NCBI RefSeq assembly: GCF_030272615.1
Contig: NC_081411.1
Coordinates: 187,181,449 to 187,245,448, forward strand
DNA from: Cryptomeria japonica
Taxonomy: Eukaryota > Streptophyta > Pinopsida > Cupressales > Cupressaceae
Direction of reading: 5' to 3'
Length of the DNA stretch: 64,000 nucleotides
In this document: piece by piece, positions 33,501-43,140 of the stretch
Layout of the letters: each line of letters starts with the position of its first letter
How positions within the stretch are numbered: position 1 is the stretch's first letter
Position numbers and translations under genes: made by a program
The notes under the pieces: model-generated
Databases searched by the model: none
The model's input: only the letters and a program-made list of their open reading frames with translations
Told to the model about the DNA's origin: nothing

Positions 33501-36500
33501 GTGATTTTGAGGTTGTGAAAGATCAGCTGAATTATTTCAAACTGAGAGGGCTTCACACAAAAGTTTTTCAGGTGTTTCATCAAAGGTTATTTGTGTTAGT
33601 TATTTGCAGATTTTTGATTAAGGAAAGAGGCAATACAGTTTAGAAGCCTCATTAGTAGCATTATTTCAGTTCAATAACCAACCATATAGGATTCATTGCT
33701 GGCATTTTGCTTGGGAGGCTGGAACGCCTACCCAAAGTGCATTTTGAATGCACAATTCCCAACGCCTAGTCCTTTCAAGCTATTCTATCTACTTTCTGGC
33801 TCAGAGAAATCATTTCCTAGACTTGTACGGCCATTTGGGTCAGTTTCCCAGTTTTGATTGGCAAACACCAAATTTTTTCATTTAAAATAAACTAAGGACC
33901 CACGGGTATGCAATTAGCAGTAGGATTTATTGTAGTAGGTATTTTATTCATAATATAGTTGCAGTTGCACATGTGTTATTTTATGCTTTAAATTTGTTCA
34001 GAAACCTTGAAAATCCAAAAACACAACAGCAATAGTATTTCAGAAGAGTTAAAACCAGCAGGGTTCTTACAAATATCTACTTCTTTAAGTTATCACAATT
34101 TGTATATCATGGGTTGTATTTTCTCAAAACAATAGCTTTGAAGTACACGATTTAGAAAAGAAACATTTTGTAACACAAAGTTTGATTCTTCATTTCTTTT
34201 TGGCCAAACAATCACATATGATAGGGCAAAACTGCCACCTCCAAACAAAAACATCGTGGCAGTTTTGCAACCATGTCATCTTTTTGTATACATGCATTAT
34301 CATTATATTATAAGAAGACAATTAAAGAATTAAAAAAGTAAACATTTATAATAGAAATTTATGTATTATAGCTATTGTTTTGGCTTCTAGGTAGTAAGGA
34401 CCCACACTATCCTTATGCCCAAGGGTCAAAAAGTGCTCATTTCAAAATGTTGCCGGATACCTACTTAAAGATGTTCCAATAACAGTGCACTACAACCACC
34501 TCAAAAATGGCTAATACTTATGCACAAATGCACAACAACCATTAATGGGTTTATAGTTAGCATTTTTTTTTGTTTTCTTAAAAGTTAGTAATTGAGGGGT
34601 TAGGTGAGCAAGGAGTGAAGGGTAATTTCAATATATTTATGAGATAGGTTGGATTTCCTCTTTTGTTTTTAGTTTCTTTACCTTAAATGTGAATTCAGTT
34701 TTAATATTATTACTACTATAGCAAATTTTAATTATTTTAGATTTATTATCTATTGAAATTTCATAAGTTTACAATATATTTATTAATCCTATTTTTAAAT
34801 TCATAATAATTTGTTATTAACTTAATTATGAATTAAATTTTTATATTTATATTTTGAATTTTAAAAATTAAATTAATTATGAGTGATTACAAATGTCAAA
34901 TCAAACATTTCAAACTATGGTAAGCATAAATTTGTTTTGTATCATATGTTGCTTGTGTTTTAATTTTTATATACATCATTAAAACATTAACATGTTAATT
35001 AAAATATATTTATAATTGTATGTAAAATAAATTTATAAATATAATCTGAATCATAAATTAGTAACAAATAATCAATCTTGTGCACAATAATATAGGTAAT
35101 GGCAAATTATCATAATATATAATATATTATAGTAGCATTGTATTATGATACATAATATACTATTATTTTAAAACAATTCGAAATTGGATTATTGTAAGAT
35201 TAATTTACACAACTTTATTATTTAATTTAATTATTATTTATTATAGGCCATCAATTTTTTTTTCTTTTAAGCATTAAAACATTGATATGTAAAAGATTGA
35301 ACCAAAATAAGTTGAAAATAAATTACATATAATTACTATTAGTATACATATAATTAAATTAACATATTAAATTACATATTACATATTATTATAATTTTAA
35401 AATAATTTATATTATAAATTAAAAAATTAAAATAATATATCATTATATAAACCATACTATAGTGTTATGCAAACTCCTTTTAAATACAAATTAAGTTATA
35501 GCAACACAATTTTAGCTATTTCTTATACTATTAGTAACAAATAAACTGAAATTGCTAAAAACACAAGTACTCCCACTATGTGACATTTGTTTAAATATCA
35601 ATCAAAATCTAAATACAAAATTGAATTGCTTAGATGAGTAATTTTAAACAAATTATAAGTAAATGTACAAAGGTTGAAATGAAATCAACAAGGTTGTTTT
35701 TGAAATGACCCACAATGGTTTTGTTACTTTGCTCCAAGAGGGGTCAAGCTTGGCAGTCCAAAAAAGTGGAGAATGAAAAAAGAGCTTGCTGGATAAATGA
35801 TGAGCACAATACTTGGCATGGTGAAGGAATGGATGCGCAATTTGACTCACAAGATAGACAAGGATGACGGGAGCAATATTTGATTTGCAACTGTCTTCTT
35901 GTGTTATGCATTTGATAATACAAGTCATAGAATTGCTATTGGCACCTATCTATTAGATTTTTCATCCCAAACTAGAGGTTTTCTGTGTCAAAATTTGTGC
36001 AGTTTTTTAATTTTGTACGACTATATTTTTCTTGTAAGTTGAACATATTTGCCGTTCTCTAGTTCTTTCATTGAAATTAGTTTAGTTGTAGAATAGCAAT
36101 TTAAGTGACTTTGTAGCCACAATTCTTTTCCATAGTTCATTTCCATATTTTATTCCCTGTAAGATAAAATGTTTTTCTTATATATTTACATCTATTTATC
36201 CAAAATAATTGAAACTGTTAGACATGAATTGACATGTATTAGCCACATGTAAATTTTTCCCCCATTTATTTAAAAAAATGTTTCAAGGTACACAGCTAAA
36301 GTGGCTTGCTAATGGCTGGAAAAAATGGAATATTCAATTATGTTCTTCAACATTATTCAGTGTTTTTAGATAAATGTAAATCATACGATTGCGGTTGTTT
36401 GCAGCACCCCTTCATGGTTTCGCATTATGGTTTGATGTTGCTTTTGGAGAATATACAACATCGAGCGACAGTCACTTAGAATCATCAATTGATAGCTCTT

Positions 36501-39500
36501 TATCTGTGGATTTAAGTCGAAATGATGCACATCAAAGAAAAAAGTGTCCAAAATATTCCAACTCACTTGTGCTCTCAACTGCTCCAGAGGATGCTCCAAC
36601 GCATTGGGCCCAGGTAAAGAGACCTAAGCTTATTAAGATTATATTTTTGAATAATGTTTTTGTTTGAATGAGTGTCCAAAGATAATTATTCATAGATACT
36701 TAGAAAGTGCAAAAGTTATAGTTACACATAGCTTAGTTAGAAAATTGTTGGATTTTGTGGGTATTTCTGGATATGTTTGAAAGCAATTTCATGAGGGTTT
36801 GAGCATCATACTTTACTTCTTATTTTCTGTGGATTTTTTAATTTTAATTAATTGGGCAAAATATTCCATTTGTGATATCACAAATTGGGTTATGTTGCAC
36901 GATCCTACTTCTGCTAGGCCAACAAAATACCGAGCTCTTACCATGTTATAGATTGGGTAGGATATCATATGAAATTTGTGAGTTTGTTCAAATTCACAGA
37001 ATTGTCTATGAGTTCATTTGCTGATGATAGTACTCTAATCGAAATAGATCTTGTCTTCACAAATGAAGTTCTTGATGTAAAACATCCAACTCTTGAATAT
37101 TCTTGCATCTTCTTGTCCAGTTATGTGGTTGAGCAAGGTAATCATGATCGGGAATACTCTGAATGCATTATTCTTCATCACCTTGGGCAATTGGTTAGGC
37201 CTGTTTGGCTTTTTCAACTAATGTTTACCCATTTGCCTCAAACAATCAATAGATGATCATTCCATGTGCCATGTTACTCATCCAAGTATTTTTTCCCTAC
37301 ATCTCCCAGCACAATAGCAAGTCAAAGGCTACCTCAAGGAAATCAGCACTGGACTTCGCAATAACATTTTTGCTCATAGTGCAGGTTTCTCTTTTTTTGG
37401 GATCATAGCGCTTGGCACAAGTGGTGACGAACTCTTGGCATTCAGCTGCAATTGGAAATGTTGCAGCTTGAATGAACTATCTTGGAGCCTCTGAGCAATC
37501 TTGTTTCCACTATTGACCTTAAGCTGGTGCACATCAATATGCCCTAGCTTGGTAACCTCGATCATAATCACATGCCAACATCAAGCGAGGCTGCATAATG
37601 TGAAAATTGTATGCCATAAAGGAAGAGATTTGTGAAACATTAGCAATTGAATTTGGCAAACCTGAGATGCTCTTGGCGACTTCAGTTAAACAAAACTTGG
37701 TCTCCTTCTGAATGCATACTTCCAAACCCCTAACCACTCACAAAAACCTGCAAATCTGGTGTTTGAAACACTATTCCCCCTTTTCTTTCAATAATGACTT
37801 CGTATCAAACCCTAAGTGTCTCAGTAATACTTGCAAACAAAGACGAAACCTGTATTCTTATATGGAAGCCCGTTGTGATTTGAAAACCCACTCAAAACTT
37901 TTGACAATGGTAGTGCTATGGTGGTCTTGAAAGCTGCAAAAACTCTTGACCATGGTGGACAATGGCACTGCTATGGTGCTGACAATCTTTTCCTTTTGCC
38001 TTTGAAAGTTCTAAAAATTTATCACTCCTTACACCCTTTACAAATGAGATGATTTGTCATTTGTCGAGTTGAAGGGTGTCTAAATAGAAAAATGGCTTGT
38101 CATTTGTGAAACCCTTTGTGCTTTTGTGTTTTTTGTTGTGTTTCATGCATACAAGTTGTACGATTTGTACCTATGTTGCTTTTGAGCTTTTTCTAGTATT
38201 TGACAAAATCTGGTCAGCTTACCTAAATCCCACGATTTTACGTGTGATTTTGATCAGGCTGCCACTGTTCTGTCTACAAATTTTGATGACACGTGATTTG
38301 TAGTGGGAGCATGTCACTTTTTGATTTTCAACTTTTCACAAACATGGTATCATGGAAAGTCATTGCACAATTGGAAGTGAATTGCCATCTTTCTATAAAG
38401 TTTGATTTATCGGGCTTCACCAAGTACTTGCCAATTTTGGCACATTTTTTTCCCTTTATTAAGTGGCAGTTTGCTTGATTTATGAAGCCCTGCTCCTTTG
38501 TCAAGTTTCAAACTTTTGGTGAGCCTTGGATGAATTGCATTACTCGTCACTATCGCACCTTTTCTCCAAAATTAACCAATTTTTGAGACAACTTACGTTT
38601 TTATGCTTCGATTTCTGCTTCTTTTGATGCGTTGGAAAGTGTTAATTGTTGACAACACAATGACATGATTAAAATTCAAAATACAACAATGAGGATGGAT
38701 TTTGTGATGTCTGACTAGATAGGAAATGATTATTATTTTCACATGAAAAGTGGCACTACATATACAGGATGATACATCTTCCGGGCCATGTTCGAATGTG
38801 AATATGGTAGGCTACAGTAACCTACCTGTCTCCCAGGCATATGTTGCCTTTATCTGTATCTGGTAATGATAACATACGTTCCAGCAGGGGACAGCTTCCT
38901 GAATCATTGTCATAGCGAAGAATTTTTCAATAAGAACCTTTTTGTACCTTCATGCAGTAGAAGTCCGTGCGAAAACAGTACGGTAGCATAAGGCATTTTT
39001 TGTTTACTTCACCATTATGTGTTATTCTGAAAGTTGTGTCGTTTGCATTTAGGCTCTTTATTGTTACAGGGAAAACCGAAAATATCTTAAATGGTTCACA
39101 TATGATCCGTACATTAACCAGACAGAGTTTTAAGTCATCTATTTAAAATCCCTTTCACTTTCAGATTTTGATTTCTTCTGCATTAGTCTATCAAAGTAAT
39201 CCTCAGTCTTCGATGTTCATGTTATATAATCCACCTTTGCAGACTTTGATCTATCTCTTTGATCCGTTAGAAGTTAAGCAAGATCAAGCAATCAATGGTT
39301 CTATTAAATTGACTCAAAGCAAGGAGAATTCACGGTTTTTCAACATACACTTGGAGTATAAGTAAGTATCTATTTCAGTTTTTTGTTTATGGACATGAGA
39401 AACAACATTTGCAATGTCGATATCATTCCATATGTTTCTAACAATTTCTGATGGTTAATTCAGTTCAGGAGGTCGGTGCTTCGTGAAGGAATCTTTCATG

Positions 39501-39506
39501 CGGTGA
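24487..39506 (+). CDS. PRMT6: Protein arginine N-methyltransferase PRMT6, C-terminal six exons
   Basis: Exons 24487-24565, 24710-24804, 24983-25067, 36405-36613, 39243-39361 and 39464-39506 join in frame into 209 residues ending in TGA, with canonical GT-AG introns and no internal stop. The product transfers methyl groups from S-adenosylmethionine to arginines. These exons encode the beta-barrel and dimerisation half. Recognisable parts are [53 protein letters not shown], the PRMT THW loop in EDAPTHWAQ, then [17 protein letters not shown] and CFVKESFMR. The order and wording match Arabidopsis-type PRMT6. The Rossmann SAM-binding domain and double-E loop should lie in upstream exons, which are not in this window. 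Intron 3 (25068-36404, 11.3 kb) contains a complete gypsy element. Clean exons suggest a functional gene, but the missing 5' half leaves open a truncated copy. Confidence 0.92.
24710..24804 (+). CDS. PRMT6: PRMT6 exon b
   Basis: Acceptor CTCTTCCAG, donor GTAAGT. It encodes [18 protein letters not shown] and [13 protein letters not shown]. Confidence 0.92.
24983..25067 (+). CDS. PRMT6: PRMT6 exon c
   Basis: Acceptor TCATTACAG, donor GTAAGA. It encodes [18 protein letters not shown] and [10 protein letters not shown]; the last codon is completed 11.3 kb downstream. Confidence 0.92.
25295..26458 (+). repeat. 5' LTR of G2
   Basis: TGATGTCCCC to TTCTTACA, 1,164 bp. Compared with the 3' copy it lacks about 100 bp after TTCCAGGGC and about 70 bp near the GGGCATATGATTATTTG junction. 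It has an extra segment (CGTACCAATCAGG to GAGGCGT) around 26005-26050. Confidence 0.93.
26460..26471 (+). promoter_or_regulatory. Primer-binding site of G2
   Basis: TTGTATCAGAGC begins one base after the 5' LTR. It differs by one base from TGGTATCAGAGC, the complement of the initiator tRNA-Met 3' end used by many plant LTR elements. Confidence 0.85.
26511..27746 (+). pseudogene. gag of G2
   Basis: Readable segments are [18 protein letters not shown], an acidic stretch, then the Retrotrans_gag region ([55 protein letters not shown]) and a single zinc knuckle start ([11 protein letters not shown]). It is broken by a TGA at about 27042, a TAG at 27397-27399 (reads SEF-stop-KLS, relatives have Gln) and by the insertion at 27747. 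The second half of the knuckle reappears after 29102. Gag would form the virus-like particle. Confidence 0.88.
27747..29101. mobile_element. Non-autonomous DNA element inserted in G2 gag
   Basis: A 1,355-bp insert is bounded by the direct repeat TGATCAGAACCA (27735-27746 and 29102-29113) and splits the gag zinc knuckle exactly. The ends share AAGAA and GCA(A)TTAATCGT in inverted orientation, with many AATCG/CGATT motifs subterminally. The interior is extremely AT-rich with a tandem repeat. It has no ORF. Duplication length fits a Mutator-like element (9-11 bp plus chance extension), but the AATCG subterminal repeats are also hAT-like, so the superfamily is undecided. Confidence 0.7.
28200..28985. 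repeat. AT-rich tandem repeat, period about 233 bp
   Basis: About three and a half copies of a unit of A/T-only runs are punctuated by ATCTTTATAGACCATT, which recurs at 28401, 28634 and 28866. TTATATTAGTGTGTAATTTA is another shared block. Copies differ by small indels. Confidence 0.9.
29054..29385 (+). repeat. 169-bp tandem duplication across the insert/gag junction
   Basis: 29054-29222 is repeated from 29223 (start GTATACTTTTGTTTTGCCG). The unit contains the right end of the 1.36-kb insert, one target-duplication copy and gag sequence ([20 protein letters not shown]). It therefore arose after the insert arrived. Confidence 0.93.
29794..29847 (+). repeat. 27-bp in-frame tandem duplication in G2 pol
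   Basis: Two copies of a 27-mer starting CTAATCATGTTC duplicate the peptide NHVLKAIKA without breaking the frame. Confidence 0.95.
30009..30126 (+). repeat. 60-bp tandem duplication in G2 pol with frameshift
   Basis: GTGTTCAGTGAC to CATCATTGAG occurs at 30009-30068 and 30069-30126. The second copy is two bases shorter (ATAACTCC versus AACTCC), which breaks the frame. Confidence 0.93.
31239..32820 (+). pseudogene. G2 pol: integrase and chromodomain-like C-terminus
   Basis: A 296-codon frame starts within RNase H ([27 protein letters not shown]). It continues through the H2C2 zinc domain ([23 protein letters not shown]) and the integrase core: [29 protein letters not shown] and [15 protein letters not shown]. 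The last D and K stand where relatives have DGQTE, so the third catalytic acid reads Lys. A TAA after 32126 opens the C-terminal part: [28 protein letters not shown] and a chromodomain-like ILVKW-type segment ([17 protein letters not shown]). TAGs at 32339, 32348, 32366 and 32420 are all in one frame where relatives have Gln. Confidence 0.92.
32814..32829 (+). promoter_or_regulatory. Polypurine tract of G2
   Basis: CAGGGAGGGCGGACTG directly precedes the 3' LTR start and overlaps the pol C-terminal codons. Confidence 0.8.
32830..34071 (+). repeat. 3' LTR of G2
   Basis: TGATGTCCCC to TTCTTACA, 1,242 bp, collinear with the 5' LTR. Confidence 0.93.
34226..34268. repeat. Perfect 13-bp inverted repeat in PRMT6 intron
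   Basis: GCAAAACTGCCAC (34226-34238) and GTGGCAGTTTTGC (34256-34268) are separated by 17 bases and could form a stable hairpin in RNA. Confidence 0.85.
34428..34625 (+). repeat. Dispersed repeat, copy 2
   Basis: It is a relative of 23408-23690: shared GGATACCTACTTAAAGATG, CTAATACTTATGCACAAATGC and GTGAGCAAGGAGTGAA. Only one unit is present here. Confidence 0.75.
34640..36404. other. Remainder of PRMT6 intron 3
   Basis: The sequence is very AT-rich between about 34700 and 35530 with no repeats or ORFs I can assign. From 35640 to 36380 composition is ordinary and no gene is recognised. Confidence 0.5.
36405..36613 (+). CDS. PRMT6: PRMT6 exon d
   Basis: Acceptor TTGTTTGCAG, donor GTAAAG. It encodes [15 protein letters not shown], a Ser/Asp-rich variable loop, then [16 protein letters not shown] with the THW loop that lines the substrate pocket. 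Confidence 0.95.
36614..39242. other. PRMT6 intron 4 (2.6 kb)
   Basis: Bounded by the GTAAAG donor and CCTTTGCAG acceptor. Apart from the minus-strand relic at 37374-37737 no element is recognised. Confidence 0.7.
37374..37737 (-). pseudogene. Minus-strand protein relic of unknown family in PRMT6 intron 4
   Basis: Two overlapping minus-strand frames read as one protein after a shift near 37550. The first part contains [39 protein letters not shown] and [15 protein letters not shown]. The second contains [19 protein letters not shown] and [20 protein letters not shown]. Composition is that of a real soluble protein, but I do not recognise the family and see no retroelement motifs. It could be a gene fragment or an exon of an antisense gene. 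Confidence 0.35.
39243..39361 (+). CDS. PRMT6: PRMT6 exon e
   Basis: Acceptor CCTTTGCAG, donor GTAAGT. It encodes [19 protein letters not shown] and [20 protein letters not shown]. Confidence 0.95.
39464..39506 (+). CDS. PRMT6: PRMT6 terminal exon f
   Basis: It begins after TTAATTCAG and encodes [13 protein letters not shown] followed by TGA. This matches the usual PRMT6 C-terminus. Confidence 0.9.
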
Positions 39507-40164
39507 TTTTTTCAGCGTTTATTTGTTTGGACACAGAGAGAGCACTCTTACGAATTTGTTTAATTTAGTTTTATCTGGTGTATTGTTAGGTTCTATTCGT
39601 ACCACAATTTTGTCCTCTAGTATTTTTGATGTTGGGTGCCCATCCGATCTTTGTGTTAACACCCTGGTTTTTAAGAAAAGGGTATTAATGCATGTCCTTA
39701 ATTTGTGGAATCATGCACGGCATATGATCCACTTAAAATTTTGGTACATTGCCGAGGTTTCAACTTTTACCAATATGAAAATGACGAATTTTATCTTGAA
39801 TTTGGCGTGTGCATTCAAATTTAATGCCTACTCATTGAAGCATTATTTGGTAGTACCATGTGTAATGATGAAATGGTGTCGGGCCTCAACTTCGAAGCAT
39901 TTGAGTTGAATCCTACGTTGGTACGGGATGAATTTGCCATGAAACCAGAGTCGGGGACAGAATTTTTTGGTGCCTCGTCTCTTTTTACACTGTAACTGAG
40001 AACATGACATAAAGATATGTCACCTTGACTTTTGCAAAATTAAAAACTTTTACGATGTACAGAAAAACTAGAAATCTGAAAGAATTTAATATAATTCTTT
40101 TTCGTTAAAGACCTTTTTCAGAATGGCTGTATGCGTAGCCAATTCTACAATTCTATTTGTTTAT

Positions 40165-40256
40165 GTGCATAATGTTAATGAGATCAAATATTTTTCAGAT
40201 TATTTTAGTGTGCATAATGTTAATGAGATCAAATAAATTGAAGATTATTTTAGTGT
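40165..40256. repeat. Tandem duplication, unit about 45 bp
   Basis: GTGCATAATGTTAATGAG starts at 40165 and again at 40210, each copy running to GATTATTTTAGTGTG. Confidence 0.9.
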
Positions 40257-41396
40257 GCTCTTGTATGGTGGGAGAATCATTTGTCATCTTTTAAAAACGA
40301 AAAAAAATCTATCCCATATCGATGGGAAGAATTTAAGGAATAATTGCATAAGAACTTAGTCATATTTTTGGTACAAGATTAGTGAGAATTTACCTATGGA
40401 GTACTTATGAAGTAGTTTATAAAACATGTCATGTTAGTGGACATGGACTTAGAGGATGAGGATGTACTTATGAAGGATCTCAAAGGTCTTCACACCCACA
40501 CTAGACAAAGGGTAATCAATATTCTATAAGATTTAGATGAAGCTTTTAATGTACAAGGAGAATACCAACTACTCCTTATACTTTGACATAGGAATAACTT
40601 CAAAAAGTGGCAGCTCTTATAAACCATTTGGTTCTTTAACTAATATGAAGTAGGTTTTGTAAAAGGTAAATTTATGATTGCTATTCAATTTGAAGGGATG
40701 GTTTTATGTTGATATTAAAACAATATAATTTGATGTTTTTCCTAATTTTAAATCGAAAACATAATGCACAAGGACTTCCCAAAATCTTTATAATGATTAG
40801 AGGGAGTTGGATACTATCATGTAAGGTACATTCGAGTGTCATAAAACTTATTAGTGTAATACATGTTAGATAGTTAATAGTGTGAAATCAAGTAGAACAA
40901 GGAAGACCTTGTATTCTACAATTATACATCTCATTATATTAATTTGACTTATAGTAATAATATAGTAGTAGTAACACACAATAATATGGTCATTCCCTTG
41001 ATGGCCTCGAGAGTAGTATTGCCTGGATTGTTGTTTGTCGCAGGTAGAAGGGGAAGTCCTCCCCGCCCCCCCTTGGATTGGGTGTCCACACCCCTCCCCG
41101 AGTTGGGTTTGAGTTGTGGAAGGTTGGACAAGTTCCCTTTGTTCGACCTTGTTGGTCTCGGGCTTGCTCCGATGTGTTGTGTTTCCTGCCTGCGGGCTTT
41201 TCTTTTTTGATAGTCTCTTTCTTTATTGATTGTCATTTATTTTGGTTATAAATTGGATCATCCATTGTTGTATTGATTCTTAATTTTAACTACTAGTATG
41301 AATGAATAAGGCTGCAAATCACATTCCAACATTTTCACTTACGTGCAAATTTTGAATGATTTAGTTGCAAGTATCCCTTGGCTTTTGGTTTTAATC

Positions 41397-41625
41397 GATT
41401 ACTTTTATTATTTGACAGACCTATAGCTATGTTTTTAAACTAAAGATTAGACGAAGCTCAATTTTGAATTGTGGATGTTTATCACACTATTTATTATGAT
41501 GATGTTTAAGTGATTACTTTTATTATTTGATAGACAAATAGTTATGCTTTCAAATCAAATATTAGAGGAAGCTCAATTTTGAAGTGTGGATGTTTATCAC
41601 ACTATTTATTATGATGATGATCAAA
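41397..41625. repeat. 115-bp tandem duplication
   Basis: GATTACTTTTATTATTTGA begins at 41397 and 41512. Both copies contain GTGGATGTTTATCACAC and differ at about 10 percent of positions. Confidence 0.92.
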
Positions 41626-42035
41626 TTAAAAATTGGTTAAATGAATATGTGTAAATAATGGTTAAATAAATATATGTAAATGATAACGATATAATTAATT
41701 TAGATTTGATTTTATTAGTAATTAGATTTACAAATTAATGATAAAATTGTTAAAAAAAAAAAAATCGGTTATTAATTATCATAAACAAAATATAAGAAAG
41801 GAAATGGAAATTATAAGATGAATGAATTGAATATATTATATAATATATATGGAGAAAGTCTTTTGGAATTAAAAAATTAACACTTATATAAATGTTTATT
41901 AATTTTTGGACTACATTCAAGATTACTTCTCACTTTCATATGATCAACAATATCTCGTGTATAGGGATAGAATTACGTAAAAATCTCTACTTTTTTTACC
42001 TTTGTATGAGAATTTGCCAAGATTTAGAGTCCAAT

Positions 42036-43140
42036 TGATAGCACAACCAAGAGAACTAAATATGTGACAAGAATAAACTGTATTTTCATCAATATGCAAA
42101 ATAACCAATTAACTAAGTTGATTGATTGGATTCAATTACATACAATGTAAATGAGCTTGCTTATAAAGGCAATGCTATGAGAGCACATAATCATGACATG
42201 TGGCTCAACGAGATACACGGGTAGGTGAGGGTAGGAGAAATAGTAAAATATTCCACAAGAGGTGGATCACCTATTGAAGGTGGAATCCCCCCTACAAGCA
42301 ACTTCCCTATGTGCACACTTCCTTGAGTGTCTCATATTCAAACTATTATGAAATGTGTTATCCTAAGCCAACTTAAGTAAAGTGTAATTATGAGACATAA
42401 TTTACACCAACACACTTTCTTAAGTGCAACTTAGGGGAATGTAGACTCAAGCTAACAATGCAAGATGGGTCCCAGCTACTAGGCCATGTTAGGTAACCAT
42501 GAACAAATGCAATGCAATCTCTCACAACCGGAGAAATAGAGAAAAATCCAATGTGAAAAAACTTCCCCCCAAGAGAGAGATGAAAGCACACAATGCTTTC
42601 AATGAGAAGAATAAAACCTCATGTGAGGAAAAAGTCCACCCCATAAGAGAAAAGAAGAGAGACCATGAAGCCCCCCCTCAATGTAAAATTTCTTGCAAAT
42701 ATGGTTCAATGATGACGACCAAATGTTCCCATTAGCAATAAATAAAGCCAATGATGCACCAAGAACGTCAAAGTGTGACAAAAGTAGGTACTAATGTTGA
42801 TGAAGAATGATCGATGAATCACTCGCTGCAACAAAATGAAGATCAACCATGGAGACACTTGCTTTGACCATCAACTGGATACTCTGTCAATGGCAAATTG
42901 GTACAATCAAAGTCTCACTGGAACCATGCATAAATGTGTACAATCCAAGTCTCAACTGGAGTGATGCACCAAGTCTCACGAGATATTTTCTAATCTATGT
43001 TGTACAAGAGGATTATATCAAATATGTCATAAATGACAAAGGACAAAGAGGTGTGACACTTTATTGTAGTGCGTTACAACATAACTCGTGCAAGAGAATA
43101 CAACATGATGATGCAAATATGAAGACATAAAGATGATGCC
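42036..43140 (-). other. Possible minus-strand LTR-like sequence
   Basis: Read on the minus strand there is a TATAAG promoter-like motif near 42165. An LTR-like terminus (GGTTGTGCTATCA) at 42036 is followed by TTGGACTCTAAATC, which starts with the TGG expected of a primer-binding site. No partner LTR or coding domain was found, so this is weak. Confidence 0.2.

Larger units (their letters stand above)
25295..34071 (+). mobile_element. Complete Ty3/gypsy (chromovirus-type) element G2 within PRMT6 intron 3
   Basis: Two LTRs (25295-26458 and 32830-34071) share the start TGATGTCCCCACCC and the end GGGTTCTTACA. They flank a PBS, gag, protease, RT, RNase H, integrase, chromodomain and PPT in the normal gypsy order, all on the plus strand. 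The two LTRs differ by many substitutions and several indels of 50-100 bp, so the insertion is old. A possible 5-bp duplication AATAT lies at 34072-34076 and at 25288-25292, but the left copy is separated from the LTR by two T residues. All ORFs are broken. Confidence 0.95.
39507..42035. other. 3' flank of PRMT6 and intergenic sequence
   Basis: The first few hundred bases should contain the PRMT6 3' UTR, but I cannot place the poly(A) site. Beyond it no gene is recognised. A short G/C-rich patch lies at 41030-41110. Two small tandem repeats are listed separately. Confidence 0.5.

Noticed and set aside
25288-34076. AATAT as a perfect target duplication of G2.
   Set aside because: On the left it is separated from the LTR start by two T residues, so it is mentioned only as possible.
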